A program made the translations under genes and the position numbers. From Mesostigma viride (taxonomy: Eukaryota; Streptophyta; Mesostigmatophyceae; Mesostigmatales; Mesostigmataceae), in contig RPFO01000041.1 of the NCBI GenBank assembly GCA_009746045.1, forward strand, positions 697,245 to 759,244: DNA of 62,000 nucleotides. Reading direction: 5' to 3'. Below the pieces are notes generated by a model that was not told where the DNA came from, ran no database searches, and saw nothing but the letters and a program-made list of their open reading frames with translations. The stretch's first letter is position 1, and the number at the start of each line of letters is the position of its first letter. Below, piece by piece: positions 41,251-51,905 of the stretch.

Positions 41251-42303
41251 TATCCCTATACTCATCAATCCAACGCTTCCACCTTTGTGCAAGCGGCCTA
41301 CGTTGCGCGAGGCCTTGCGGAGGGCGGTTGGGTGGCTGTGTTCGGTAACGCAGCAGGGCCGTCGGCGAACGACCCCGTGGTGATGAGGATTCGGGCGACG
41401 ACGTCGCCAGGAGAAACAGGGAGGGTCTGCACGGAGCGTCTCGTTGCCATACGAGACGAGATTGCTTCGTTGATCTACAGTTTAGAAGTTGCGTACCAGG
41501 GCGGGCACGTAACCATCCAGGCGCTTGACTTAGCGCGAGAGACGCTGGGCCAACTGGTGGCCATCTGTTTAGGTGGAACCAGGCTGTATAATCACTGGGT
41601 GGCGACAAGCTCGCTGGGGAGGGGACCGACGCGTCGCACATCATACGGGACGCGCAGACGCGCGAGGCCGATAGCCCGTGGGATTCTGCCGAGGTGGTGG
41701 CTCAAACTTGTGAGCACCTGGTCAACATTCTGATCCAGGAGGCGCGTGGTCACGCGATCACTGGGTGATCACTACGCGTCCGCCGGGCATTTGGTCGACC
41801 TTGGACACGCCGAGGTTGCAGAGCAGGCCAGGGGCGACTGGGCCAACGGTGACGGTCATCACCGGTCGGGAGGTCACCGACGAGGATTCCACGATCAGTT
41901 CGTGGACCGACCAACGGGCATCATAGCCCGTCGTCGCAGCAGATTGACGAGGGTGACGGCACAAACGAGGGATACTCAGCTCGGCGTAGAGCAGAGTTAC
42001 ACATACCTTTGAGCCGGAACACGATTTTGCTGAGATTGGTCGGGGGTCTCGCAACGACGGCGAGGTGGTGGTAGCGGTGGGTCAGAAACCTTCAGTGGTA
42101 TCGCCGTGGCAGTGCGCCTAGACTGCCGGTAGAGCAGACAGCAGCCGGGAGGCCGGTGAGCCGTGTGCTAGGTCCTTACAACGCGGAGGAGGTCCGCTCA
42201 GTTCCACGCGTGGGGACACCGGTGGCACGCACAGCGCAGGAGCGTGAGGAGGAGGCAGCTGGAGAGCAGCCAGCGGCTTCTTCAGGCAGCACCAGCGCTT
42301 GAG
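41251..42303 (+). pseudogene. ORF1 of element B, remainder
   Basis: Resumes the frame broken by C (YPYTHQSNASTFVQAAYVARG). Matches C ORF1: SPGETGRV, LEVAYQGGHVTIQALDLARE, GGTRLYNHWVAT. Frame breaks near 41625, 41755 and 41960 follow. PEHDFAEIGRGSRND and a Glu/Ala-rich end (TAQEREEEAAGEQP...GSTSA, stop at 42301-42303) are still recognisable. Not functional as given. Confidence 0.75.
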
Positions 42304-42354
42304 CCTGTTTTCCTTGTCTATCGCCTGTTTTGTTTTGCCATCCCACTGTATATA

Positions 42355-43710
42355 ATGCCTCGTGGCAAACCGGGAGACGGCGACAAGGGCGAGATGGAGG
42401 CACCGGCTGGGCAAGCCAGGAGCCTCGGCAAGACAAGGAGCAGCTGGTGGGGGAGGCGATCCCAGCCAGCGACGGCGATGGGGGAAAGAGACCAGGCAGC
42501 AAGAGACGGCACGAAGACTCGGTGGAGGAGGCGCGCAAGGTGCGGGCGCAGGGCATCTGATGCAATAACGGTGGCGAATGGGCAACCAGCCGTGGAGAAG
42601 CGTAAGAGGGACACCTCCGCTGACGGCAATGGTAAGAGGCCTCACGTGGATGTGCTCTCCCCTGTGCCTGCTGGCCCAAGTGGCGTTGTTGCTGTGACAC
42701 CCACTGTGGTGGAGCCGGTGAAGGCGCTGCCAGGGTCGAGACCTCACATGAGTGCAGTCACTCTTATGAATGGACAAAAGCCTCTTAACCCACCACTAGC
42801 ACAGGAAGCTCTAGACAAGTGGCTAGAGGACATGGAGCTGGTTGTGCTCTCCGTGGACCCCACTGTCAACCTAGTGCAAGTGTTTCACTCGTCCACGTGC
42901 AACAGGGACTCGTCAGAGCGTGTCAGGGAAAAGGCTAGGACTGGTGTCAAGGATAAGCTAACCTGGGCACAGTTCCTGGATGGGTTGAGGGAGGAGTTCT
43001 CTGACAAGGTTCTCAACCTCACCAACTACTATAAACATCAGTATGACACCTTTGAGATAGTGGGTCCTGTGGCAGAGGAATGGGCTAGGCTCAACCGTAT
43101 CAGGGACAAGGGGGCCAAGTATGGCTTCCTGGTCACAGATAGGGCCTTGGCAGACTATTTCCTGGACCGTATGGGTTTGAGTGTGGATGGGAGGAACAGT
43201 GCCCGCATGTTTCTTAACCAGACTGATGGCTCCTTGCGTGCTCTGGAGCTTGTAATCCTCAGCATAAGGAAGCCAGATCCTGCCTGCAAAGCTATCCAGT
43301 CCCATGGCAGCAATGCCACCTCCGCTGTGCAGGGCCAAGGTGATGTCCCCGGGTACCCAGCCCGTGATGGGGCAAGGCCCAACAAGCGTAAGCGCTTCAG
43401 GCGCCAGAGGCAGGGGGCTCAGGGTGGCAAGGGTGCAGGTTCCCAAGGAGGGGTTGGGAGCCAGCAAGCTGGTGGTCAGCAGGGTAAGGGTGGCCAAGGG
43501 CAAGGCAAGGGCCAAGCTCAAGGCAACCAGGGCAAGCAGGGTGGACAGTCTCAGGGAGGCCAGGGGAAGCCTGGCAAGGGTGGGGCTGGGTCTGGGAAGA
43601 AGGGTGGAGCATGCTTTGTGTGTGGCAAGGAAGGTCACTGGCGTCGTGAGTGTCCTGACAGGAAGGCCAAGCCTGCTGGGGCAGGGGCCAGTCTGGGCAG
43701 CAGTGACTAG
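42355..43710 (+). CDS. gag: Gag of element B
   Basis: 451 residues from ATG 42355, with TGTATATA just before it. Nearly identical to A gag except for about 47 residues (roughly 20-66), where two compensating indels put B in another frame (Arg/Trp-rich instead of acidic). The core LDKWLEDMELVVLSVDPTVN and zinc knuckle CFVCGKEGHWRREC are intact. One G is missing near 43685 (GCAGGGGCC against GCAGGGGGCC in A), so the frame ends at TAG 43708 instead of the family UGA. The UGA CUA G is still there one frame away. Confidence 0.85.
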   Translation: MPRGKPGDGDKGEMEAPAGQARSLGKTRSSWWGRRSQPATAMGERDQAARDGTKTRWRRRARCGRRASDAITVANGQPAVEKRKRDTSADGNGKRPHVDVLSPVPAGPSGVVAVTPTVVEPVKALPGSRPHMSAVTLMNGQKPLNPPLAQEALDKWLEDMELVVLSVDPTVNLVQVFHSSTCNRDSSERVREKARTGVKDKLTWAQFLDGLREEFSDKVLNLTNYYKHQYDTFEIVGPVAEEWARLNRIRDKGAKYGFLVTDRALADYFLDRMGLSVDGRNSARMFLNQTDGSLRALELVILSIRKPDPACKAIQSHGSNATSAVQGQGDVPGYPARDGARPNKRKRFRRQRQGAQGGKGAGSQGGVGSQQAGGQQGKGGQGQGKGQAQGNQGKQGGQSQGGQGKPGKGGAGSGKKGGACFVCGKEGHWRRECPDRKAKPAGAGASLGSSD

Positions 43711-46700
43711 CTACATCATCCCCTGTAAATAGTCAATCACCCCTTGGGGAAGGTGTGCTGGATGTACATAAGGATGGGGGTGTGCCCCTTGTGCAGCACC
43801 AAGGGTGTAAAGATGTTGTTCTTCCACTGGATTGCAATAACAATGCTGCAGCTGAATTCCCTATGCCTCATGCAGGTGGTGGGTCTCCAGCAGGTGCTGG
43901 CCTGGAGGGCCAAGGGACCTTGCTGGAAGGGCCTGGAGCGGTCCAGGGTGCAGGACCTGACTTGGGGCGTCAGGATGGCCTGCAGGGAAGCCCTGGAACC
44001 TCAGGAGTGGATCATGTGTCCCCACACACGGTTCAGACGTCTCGCCAGGTCAGTACTGACAGAGTGCTGAGCTATGCTGAGGCTGGCCATAGATTGCATC
44101 ATATGTTTGGGCATTCTGGGCAGGCAGCAATGTTTGCTTGGAAGCTAGGTAGGGAGCCTTTGTGGGAGGCATGCCAGGCTGCTGCTGAGAACTGTGGTTG
44201 CCAGGAGAATGCTGTTCACCCACCTCAGTCCCATGCTAGGGAGCCTGCTAGGGAGCGTGGCGACATCCAGATGGATATCCAGCATATCAGGGGCTTGTAT
44301 ATATTGGTGGGGGTGGACAGGTTCAGTAGATACAGGCTGATAGACGTTCTGCCTGGTATGCAGGAGCACCACTTGTTGTTGGGTATGAAGGCCCTGATCC
44401 CAGGCTTTGGGGTGTGCAAGAGTGTGCAGGCAGACTTGCAGTTTGACTGTTTGCTCAAGCATCAGGACCAGCTGCCTTGTAAGCTGGTAGTAGTCCCCAG
44501 GGAGAGTCATGGGCAGCAAGGGGCTGTAGAGAGATCCATACGTGAAGTGAAGACAGTGGTGCTAGCAGCAGAGTCAGTGCCACTTGTGGCATCTGCCTTA
44601 GAGAGGGCAGCCTGGTGTAAGGGGATAGAAGAGCAGCTGAACCACAGGGTTAACTATTACTTTGATGGTGTGGCTGTCTCTCCCCTGGCCCTGCAGTATA
44701 GCTTGTTGCCTGAGAACGTGGTGCAGGCCAGTCTTAGGAAGGCAGATAGGTTATTTGCCCAGCTGAGACGTAAGGACAAGAACTGGAATGTGCTGAGGCC
44801 TCAGGTGGGGCTGAAGGTCAGGATGTGGAAGGAACCATCTATTCCAGGCAAGCGGGGGAAGTGGCAGGATGGGGTTGTCACTCGTGTGGAGAAGCTAACA
44901 GATCTTGCCTGGTGGCTTTGGAAAAGGATCCAAGGCACGTGTACAGGTTGTCCTGGGCTCATGTCAAGGAAAGAAGGCCACATGCAATCTGGCCTGCAGA
45001 CGGGCCAGGCCCTCCCAGCTGGGTTGAGGAGCCAGGCCAGAGCCAGGCAGCAGCAGCTAACAATCCTCTGGTGGTGGATGATGGTCTGTCCCTGCTGGAA
45101 GATGACGAGCAGGAGGAGGCTGCTGAAGCAACTGTCACAAGGCCAGAGGGGACGGGGCAGCCACCTAAGGCCCGGGGGCCTCTCATGGCGGACGTCATCC
45201 GAGCACTCATGCGCAGCAAACATGATCCCAAGGTATCCAAGCTCACGGGGTGGGGGTCGTGCTGGGCAGCTACAATGGAGGTAGATACCAACTCACAGGT
45301 GTCTGTCATCAGGGAAGAGGATGCTGTAGGCTTACAGATGTCCCATCCCAGTTGCCTTGCTGTGTCTGATTTCTCAGGAAAGGTGTCCATGAAGATCCTT
45401 GGGGAAGTGAGTGTGCCTATCTTAGGGGTGCCCACCACGTTCTGTGTGGTAGAGGGCTATCAGGGGCCTGCCATTCTGGGTCAGAACTTCTTGTGCATGC
45501 CAGGGGTTACTTTGACCTCTGATGAGTTGGCACTAGAAGGCAGGGGCAGCCTCCCCCTTGAAAGATATCACTATTCCCAGGGTCTTGCAGTGGCGGTGAA
45601 GGCTGTTAGGAGTCAGCCAGCTGAGGGTCCTCAAGGTCAGGAGCCCATAGCTGAGGACTTGTTGATAATCCCAACCACCTTTGATCCAAGGCAGTTAGGG
45701 GTAAACAGGTACCAGATAGCTGCTCACAGTCCTATTCCCTGGCGCCAGCTAGTCGAGATGATGCAGAGCCCCAAGATGGCTAAGGCATGGACTCTTGGCT
45801 TTGTTGCTTCTGGGCATGAGTGGATAGTTTCCAACTGTGCAGAACCTGTGGATGAGCTGCCAGAAGTTCACCAGCTGCTCAGATTGATGTTTGTCCTCAA
45901 GCTCAAGGAGGTTGATGGTGTCCAGGTGCCACATGTCAGACCAGTTGTAACCGAGTATCATGGCACTGGCCAGTTGTTAGATGAGGAGCTCTATACTCCA
46001 GGGATGCTGCATGACACGTGGAGGATTCTGCTGTGTATATTTCTGTCTTTTCTGGTTAAGGGTGTGCCCTATAGCTCTGTGCTGATTGATTTCAAGAGGG
46101 CTTTTCTCAAGGGTGACCAAGATCAGGCTAGGCAGACTTGGAGAGATATCCCTCCTTTCTTTGTGACTGTACCTGCTGTATGGAGAGCAGAGATAAAGGC
46201 CAGGTACCTGAGAATTCTGAAAGGGTTGGAAGGTCTCAGGTCCAGTCCCATTATCTGGAGAAAGAGCCTAGAGAAATTCTTGAAGAATACTTGTGGGTTT
46301 TCTGTGTCTCCAGTGGATCCCTGTTTGTTCCAAGGGTCCCACAATGGCCTTCCTGTCTTTGCCTCACTGCATGGTGATGACCTGCATCTCATAGGTCCAC
46401 CAGACTGGGTTGAGGCTGTCTTGGCTAAGATCCAGAAGCGGTTTGAGCTGGGTAAGATACAGCACATGGTGGAGAATGAGCCTATGGTCTTCTGTGGCAT
46501 GCAGGCTACGTTGTTCCAAGCCAAGGGCTCGTGGTTCATCAGGATGGAGGGTGGTAAGGACTACCCACAGCAGATTGTAGATGCATTGCAGGAGCCCATC
46601 ACGCAGGCTAGGTGTGCTACCATCAGGGGCATGCTGGCATGGCTTGCAAGTATATGTGCCCCTGACTTGCTGGTTCTGAGTCGACTTACTGATTCCCAGC

Positions 46701-47278
46701 TGGTTGAGGTGGGTGCTGAGAGTGTGGTGCAGGCTGTCATGATGTCTCCCCCTCTCATACTGGGTCCTGTGGATTTGTACAAGCCCCTTGACATGGTTCT
46801 CTATGTGGACAGTTCTATGGATAATAGGAAGGTCACAGAGGTCAGGGGCAGGGCAGCAGCATTAGTTACCCTGGAGCAAGATCACACCTCACTTGTTACC
46901 TGGTACAGTCGGTTGCAGAACAGGGTTACACCCAGCAGTGATATTGCTGAGTGCAGGGCAATCTGTGAAGGGCTGCATACTGCTCTTTACTTGAGGGAGC
47001 TCTTCTACCAGCTATGTCAAGTGGCTTCCTGTAGGTTGCAGCTGCACACACTGGTGAGGACTGATAGCATGGGCATGGTGCAATTTGTGCACAGGCAGCT
47101 GGCCAGGAGCAGGGACCTTGACTACTTGTTGCTCAAGGAGATGTCCTACCTAGCTCACATTGAACATGTGCCTGGTGTGGACAACCCTGCAGATGCCCTC
47201 ACCAAGCTGGAGGAGAAGGCGGAGAGGCAGTACCCCCTGCTCCGTGGGCTCATGGACCCCTTACACGGGCGGCCATAG
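43711..47278 (+). pseudogene. pol: Pol of element B: integrase - protease - RT - RNase H
   Basis: Best preserved pol of the family. Linker (43755 on); HHCC (LHHMFGH); integrase core (DIQMDIQHIRG, VQADLQFDC, GAVERSIREVK); after a 1-base deletion near 44888 the frame continues to the stop at 47276. Then retropepsin-like (MEVDTNSQVSVI, AILGQNFL), reverse transcriptase (LIDFKRAFLKGD, FASLHGDDLHLIGP, FCGMQ), and RNase H (LYVDSSMDN, AECRAI, DSMGMV, NPADALTK). Apart from that deletion the frame is open for about 800 codons. Confidence 0.88.
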
Positions 47279-48289
47279 AGACCAGGCCTTGCTTCAGCTT
47301 GGGTGTCCCCAGTGGGCTGCTTGACCAAAGTACCAAGTGGTGACTGGTGCTTACTGGTTGACAGCCGGTCCTTCAGGGTTAGGTACACCCTCCTGGACAG
47401 GAGTTGGTGTGGAATGTCACTCCTACCAGCTGAGAATCATGCCTGGCCCTCCCCATGGGGTTCAGAAGAGTCGCCAGGACTTAAGTCGACGCCTTTGGCC
47501 TCAAACAGTTAGGCCATGCAAGGGCAACCCGAATGTTGGTTCTTACAGGTTGCTGTACATATGTTTTCTAGTGCTTGTTTCCAACCTGTTGCTAATAAAG
47601 AACCTGGTTGTGTGACCATGTGGAACATGGTTGCCAGGGGGCCACATTCTGGGTTATATAATGCTTGAATAAAACATAATCATGTCATGTCATTCTCATG
47701 TTGTTCTCATGGTTGTAATGTTTCTCTTGTGTAAAGTTCCAGGTCACCTATAAACCTGGAGGTTGGGGTGGGGTTCAATTCCCCAGCAGAGCCACAGCCT
47801 GGCATGAGTGATTCCTGGGCTTAACACCCAGTGAAGACATGGGCTCCCCAATAAGGCAGTATTTGTATAGGTGCTACCTGAGTCTCTTTGAGCATAAAAG
47901 GGAAAGGCTGGCCAAGGCGGGCGCCATAAGAACGGGCGCCTGTGATAACTGTGAAAGATCAGGAACTCACAATAGTACGTTCTTGGCATCCTGTAATCCC
48001 AGCCATTGGACTAGGTAATGTGCCTTGACTTTAATCTAGCACCAAGTTCCCAAGGAAAGGTTGGGAGCTGACCAAGGGGTCAGGGGATAACCTGGGGTGA
48101 CCTCTGATTCACTGGCCAGTACACCTAGCCTGGTCCAAGGGCAGATATGTTGTTACCCAAAGGAGGCAGGAACCTGGGCCCTCAAAGGTCTGATCAACCT
48201 CAAGGGACCAAGCGGTCTGTGGCTGAGTGGGCACAAGCAAGGTTAGGCTTGTTTCAAGCTGGTCCAGCTCCAAAAGAAGAAAGGGTTGG
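47279..48289 (+). other. 3' UTR of element B
   Basis: About 1 kb, collinear with A and C. AATAAA signals at about 47592 and 47669. T-arm-like hairpin at 47769-47785 and hairpin CTGGG-CTTAACA-CCCAG at 47815-47831. The primer-site complement CAATAGTACG is at 47970-47979, preceded by GAAAGATCAGGAACTCA. Confidence 0.75.
47815..47831 (+). ncRNA. Covarying 5-bp/7-nt hairpin in the 3' UTR (element B)
   Basis: CTGGG-CTTAACA-CCCAG here; CTGAG-TTTATCC-CTCAG at 31382-31398 in C. The stem changes by a compensatory pair (G-C to A-T), which supports a real RNA fold. Confidence 0.55.
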
Positions 48290-48936
48290 AGTTAGCATTT
48301 TGGGCAACCAATATGCTAAGTGGATGCAGTTTGGAAAGACCTTTCCAACGCCGTGCTGACCGCCTGAAACAGACAAGGGACGAGAAAGATATGAGGTCCC
48401 GAAGTCCTAGCCGTCCGTGGCCGACTAGGGTACAGTCCTCTGGTATAGTGGACAGGACACGTGGCAGGCCGTGCCTGCACAGGCTTAGCCTGACTATCAC
48501 GTGACTGTGGTCCACGTAGACCAGAGGAGCAGCAGCCTGTGACTGGTGGAATACAGGAGCTGGCACAGGTCTGCAAGGATACTAGGCCTTGCAGGCTTGT
48601 GACAGGTCCTGTACTTCCTAGGTTGCAGAGTCTAGGCAAATCCAGTTCGTCCTGGCTCTGCACTGATGCCAGTGGACGTTGAGGATTTGCTTGCATGCCT
48701 GCACGTGCCTCCTCACGCCGATGGGAACGAGGAACAACGCAAAGGATATAGCTTGGTCATGGGGGATGACCAGCGATCTTGGCAAGCACGAACCGAGGCT
48801 CCCACATTGGACGTGGAAACGCTCACCGTGGTCGTGGCTTGGTGCACGGGTTAAAAGGTTGCTGCCTTGCAACTTTGGCTCATCCCGTTGTGTGCGTGAA
48901 AGACCAGGAGCTCACAGCTCTGGTTGTTTACTAACT
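48290..48936 (+). repeat. 3' LTR of element B
   Basis: 647 bp; partner of 23338-23986. Followed by TSD CCAGG and gene H. Confidence 0.93.
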
Positions 48937-48941
48937 CCAGG

Positions 48942-49937
48942 CGAGAGTGCGCTCAATACGCTCGTTTCGCGCACTCTCCGGAAATGTGTCAACTACCTTG
49001 AATCCGGGGATGTGCCCAGTGGCAGGGTCACGATCGACGACCATGCACACCACATCTGTCATCTCGCTTGATGGTAGAGGATCTCCCCCGTGCCGCATTT
49101 GTGTATGCCAATCTTAATAATGTTTTCTTTGTTGTGTAGGTCGTTTGGGCGACCAGCACCGCTTGCAGCTGATGGTGAGGCCCCCCACCACCACCCCGAG
49201 GATATCCCAGCCAGAAATGTCCACGACAGACAGTGCCATCGGTCCACTGCGGCTAAAAGACCTTGCAGTAGGGACCGGCGTGCCATCGTCCCGCTTTTCA
49301 GGAACGCCGGCCTCAGGTAGAGGGGAAGAGAACAGAGCCTTCTTAGTGGCGTCCAGCCCCGAACCCGGGTTTGAATGAACATGCTCGTCGGCAGGACGCG
49401 GAGGAGACACCCCGGAATCTTTCTCGTTTGTCGCATTTGCAGCCCCATCATGATGGAAGTCATCCTCTGCCCTTGCAGCTGCATCATCACCATGATCAAA
49501 GTCATCTTCTGCCCTTGCAGCTGCATCATCACAACCGCCATCATCATCGAAATTCAGGTCATCCTCGGTGATGCGCCTGCAAAACGAAACACCCGGGCAC
49601 TCTGGGCTGATAGTGGAAGGCTCCGTGGGCTTAATGTTGCTAGTGTGCCCTGGCTGCTCGAGCCTGGCGCACGGCTGGCTGCGTCGAGGGCCGCCGCAGT
49701 CAGAGCATTGCCATTCCGTGCCGTCACCGTCTTCTGCGTGCCTGAAAATATATGCGTACAGATGCCGTGCAGGACCTTGCCACATCGGCCGGCGCATTGG
49801 TGGTTTGCACCGGCCAAAAAATCTGCTTCCATGGCACCAGATTTCTTTCCTAGCACCCATTTCCTACAATCGTCCCCGGCATAGCACAAATCAATCAATT
49901 CCTCCATGTCATCGCTTCGGCTATCAGCATCGGGCAT
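48942..49937 (-). pseudogene. Gene H, 5' half: zinc-finger N-terminus
   Basis: Starts at ATG 49937 (MPDADSRSDDMEELIDLCYAG). A Cys/His cluster follows: CAGRCGKVLHGIC in the first frame and EWQCSDC in the next, together C-x3-C...HG-x-C...C-x2-C, like a PHD/FYVE-type zinc finger. Then an acidic repeat (DDAAARAEDDF twice), a Ser/Pro-rich part, IIKIGIHKCGTGEILYHQAR and MTDVVCMVVDRDPATGHIPG. Four pieces lie in different frames, so there are either short introns I cannot define or frame errors. It continues at 23332 beyond element B (…RTLAWAQSHQGELV). Divergent to gene T across about 1.1 kb. Confidence 0.5.
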
Positions 49938-50117
49938 TGTTCCCGTGGCTAGTGCCCATCATTCTTTCCACCTTGAGCGGGGCAAAGTCACGAATTCAAG
50001 CCTAAGTGCATTTGAATCAAGCGGGAACTGGGTGACACTGCTTGAAGACGTGCAGCTCCAAGGCATGCAAATGATGCAATGTATCAAAGATACGATACGC
50101 AAAGTTCAGGTGTTCAG

Positions 50118-50545
50118 GTGAAGACGTGAAGACGTGAAGACGTGAAGACGTGAAGACGTGAAGACGTGGTGAAGACAGGTGAAGACGCGGTGAAGACAGG
50201 TGAAGACGCGGTGAAGACGTGAAGACGTGAAGACGTGAAGAGGTGAAGACGTGAAGACACGATACGGCAAGTTCAGGTGAAGTCACGAAGAGGTGAAGAC
50301 ACGATACGGCACGTTCAGGTGAAGACGTGAAGACGTGAAGACGTGAAGACGTGAAGACGTGAAGACGTGGTGAAGACAGGTGAAGACGCGGTGAAGACGT
50401 GAAGACGTGAAGACGTGCATGCAATGTATCAAAGATACGATACGCCGCAAGTTCAGGTGAAGTCGTGAAGACGTGAAGACGTGAAGACGTGAAGACGTGA
50501 AGACGTGAAGACGTGAAGACCAGGACTGTCACGTGAAGACTGGGA
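50118..50545. repeat. GTGAAGAC octanucleotide array
   Basis: Dozens of GTGAAGAC units, some spaced by AGG or GCG, broken by two or three copies of a longer word (CAAAGATACGATACG...GTTCAGGTGAAG). Translations (VFTSSRLH) are repeat by-products. Confidence 0.9.
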
Positions 50546-50614
50546 CGTGAAGACAAGTTGCAGCACTCGGCCGCAGCAGTCGCACGCAGGTAGAAACGAG
50601 TATTGCTGCTTGAA

Positions 50615-51012
50615 TCTGTCAAGACCCCGTCGAATGTAAAACAGGTTTTTCGTAAAAAAATCCGATTTGTGGGCGGGCTTTACATATTGCTTCTGTCCAA
50701 GCACTTCCGGATGTAAAACAGTATACTTCTTGAAGAAATCAGTTGGGGCTTTGTTGGGCGTCACATTTGACCGGTGGGCGGAGTTTCCTGCTTCTGTGAA
50801 GGCGCCATCGAATGTAGATCAGTAGATTTTCTAAAGAAATATGAGTTTTGGGCGGGGCCTTTATTGCTTGTGTCCATCCACCACCGGATGTAGAACAGTA
50901 CATAGACTTATTGAAGAATCAGTTTGGGGCTTTGTTGGGCGCCACATTTGAGCGGTGGGCGGGGTTTCTTGCTTCTGTCCAAGCACCACCGGGTGTAATA
51001 CAGTAGATTTCC
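50615..51012. repeat. Imperfect tandem repeat of about 100-120 bp upstream of T
   Basis: About four diverged units with the shared order CACCGGATGTARAACAGTA, TTGAAGAAATCAGT, GGGGCTTTGTTGGGCG, CACATTTGA, GGTGGGCGG and TTGCTTCTGTCC. Each unit carries a GC-box-like GGGCGG. It ends 8 bp before the T ATG, so promoter subrepeats are plausible. Confidence 0.7.
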
Positions 51013-51019
51013 TATTAAC

Positions 51020-51905
51020 ATGGATGAAGAATGGGATGTGCCAGACCTGGTGAATTCGGATGCGAGTTCTGAAGCTAGTTGGGGCGTGGATTCTGACGGC
51101 TCTGACGACGACCTGCTTCACACGGAAATGGGGCCCGGCACGTCTTCCTCTCGAGCGAAGCGCAGTGGGAAGAAAGATGGCGCCCGGCTTCTCGCCTCCA
51201 AATTGCAGTCCGTTGACAAGGACATCGGCACATCGCCAAGGCCAGGAGTTGCGGTCCGACTTGTGGGGAGCATTGCCTCGAGAAGGTGGGCACCTTCCTT
51301 ACCGATACTAGGTCGTGGACTGCCTTTCGAGAGTTCCTGTACAACCAAACGGACAAGCAGCGCATGGCCTCCCTTTGCGACGTGATCCGGTCGGCCGGCG
51401 TGGGCAACATCGAGGTAGAATCCCCTGCCGACGGTGGCCGTTACAAGAAGTACATCATTCCCGGCCCTTTACACGTGGACGTGGTGATTGCGGGGTGCAT
51501 GTACACCGTCACCGGTTGTGCATCTGCCATCCGGAAGATGGCCGGCGTTACCCGGGCGACTTGGAACAATCTGGTGGCGTCGGTCGTGTCGGCGAAGGAG
51601 TATTTCCTGACCGTGCATCCCAACGACCTAGCGACTTACGGTGTTGGTCTGGAGCACGCACCAACTGAGCGTGATGCTCGGGGGCGTTCGGAGGTTGGCA
51701 AACACGCAGCAATGTGGATGCACGAGTTGGTGCAGCAGATCGCAGACCATGACCCGACTCATGCTGGCGTTGTCTTCATGGACGTCATGTCCATCAAGGA
51801 GATGCACGCCGTGTACGTTGAAGACGTGGTGGCAGAAGCGGGGGAAGGGGCCAAGGTGCTAGGCTACAACGCATTCTACCGCATCTGGCGCACCTACTGC
51901 AAAGG
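51020..51905 (+). pseudogene. Gene T, N-terminal part: transposase-like
   Basis: ATG 51020 (MDEEWDVPDLVNSDASSE) opens an acidic N-terminus. A frame change near 51240 leads to CGPTCGEHCLEKVGTFLTD, then KKYIIPGPLHVDVVIAGCMY, GVTRATWNNLVASV, and finally IKEMHAVYVEDV...YNAFYRIWRTYC. This order (Cys cluster, a middle segment, then an F-x-x-IW motif) reminds me of transposase-like proteins common in algae and invertebrates; that is from memory and not searched. A minisatellite follows immediately where a Cys-x2-Cys and catalytic core would be expected. Confidence 0.45.

Larger units (their letters stand above)
23338..48936 (+). mobile_element. LTR retrotransposon B (family A/B/C), carrying nested C and D
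   Basis: Two LTRs of about 648 bp (AGTTAGC...ACTAACT) flank ORF1, gag and pol. The target duplication CCAGG lies at 23333-23337 and 48937-48941. ORF1 is interrupted by element C. Gag and pol are nearly complete, with a few single-base indels. It sits in gene H in the opposite orientation. Without the nested elements it would be about 8.4 kb. Family traits: ORF1 before gag, integrase before protease, UGA between gag and pol, and no tRNA-type primer site. It is the closest relative of A in the window. Confidence 0.93.
49938..51019. promoter_or_regulatory. Intergenic region between H and T (divergent)
   Basis: Holds two repeat blocks (50118-50545 and 50615-51012) and otherwise short unique sequence. 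As the only space between two divergent genes it should contain their promoters. GGGCGG boxes occur in the right block. Confidence 0.4.

Noticed and set aside
41247-42012. Independent genes in ORFs at 41194-41733 and 41746-42012
   Set aside because: They are frame-broken pieces of element B ORF1, matching C ORF1.
50017-50622. 201-codon ORF rich in VFTSSRLH
   Set aside because: Direct translation of the GTGAAGAC array.
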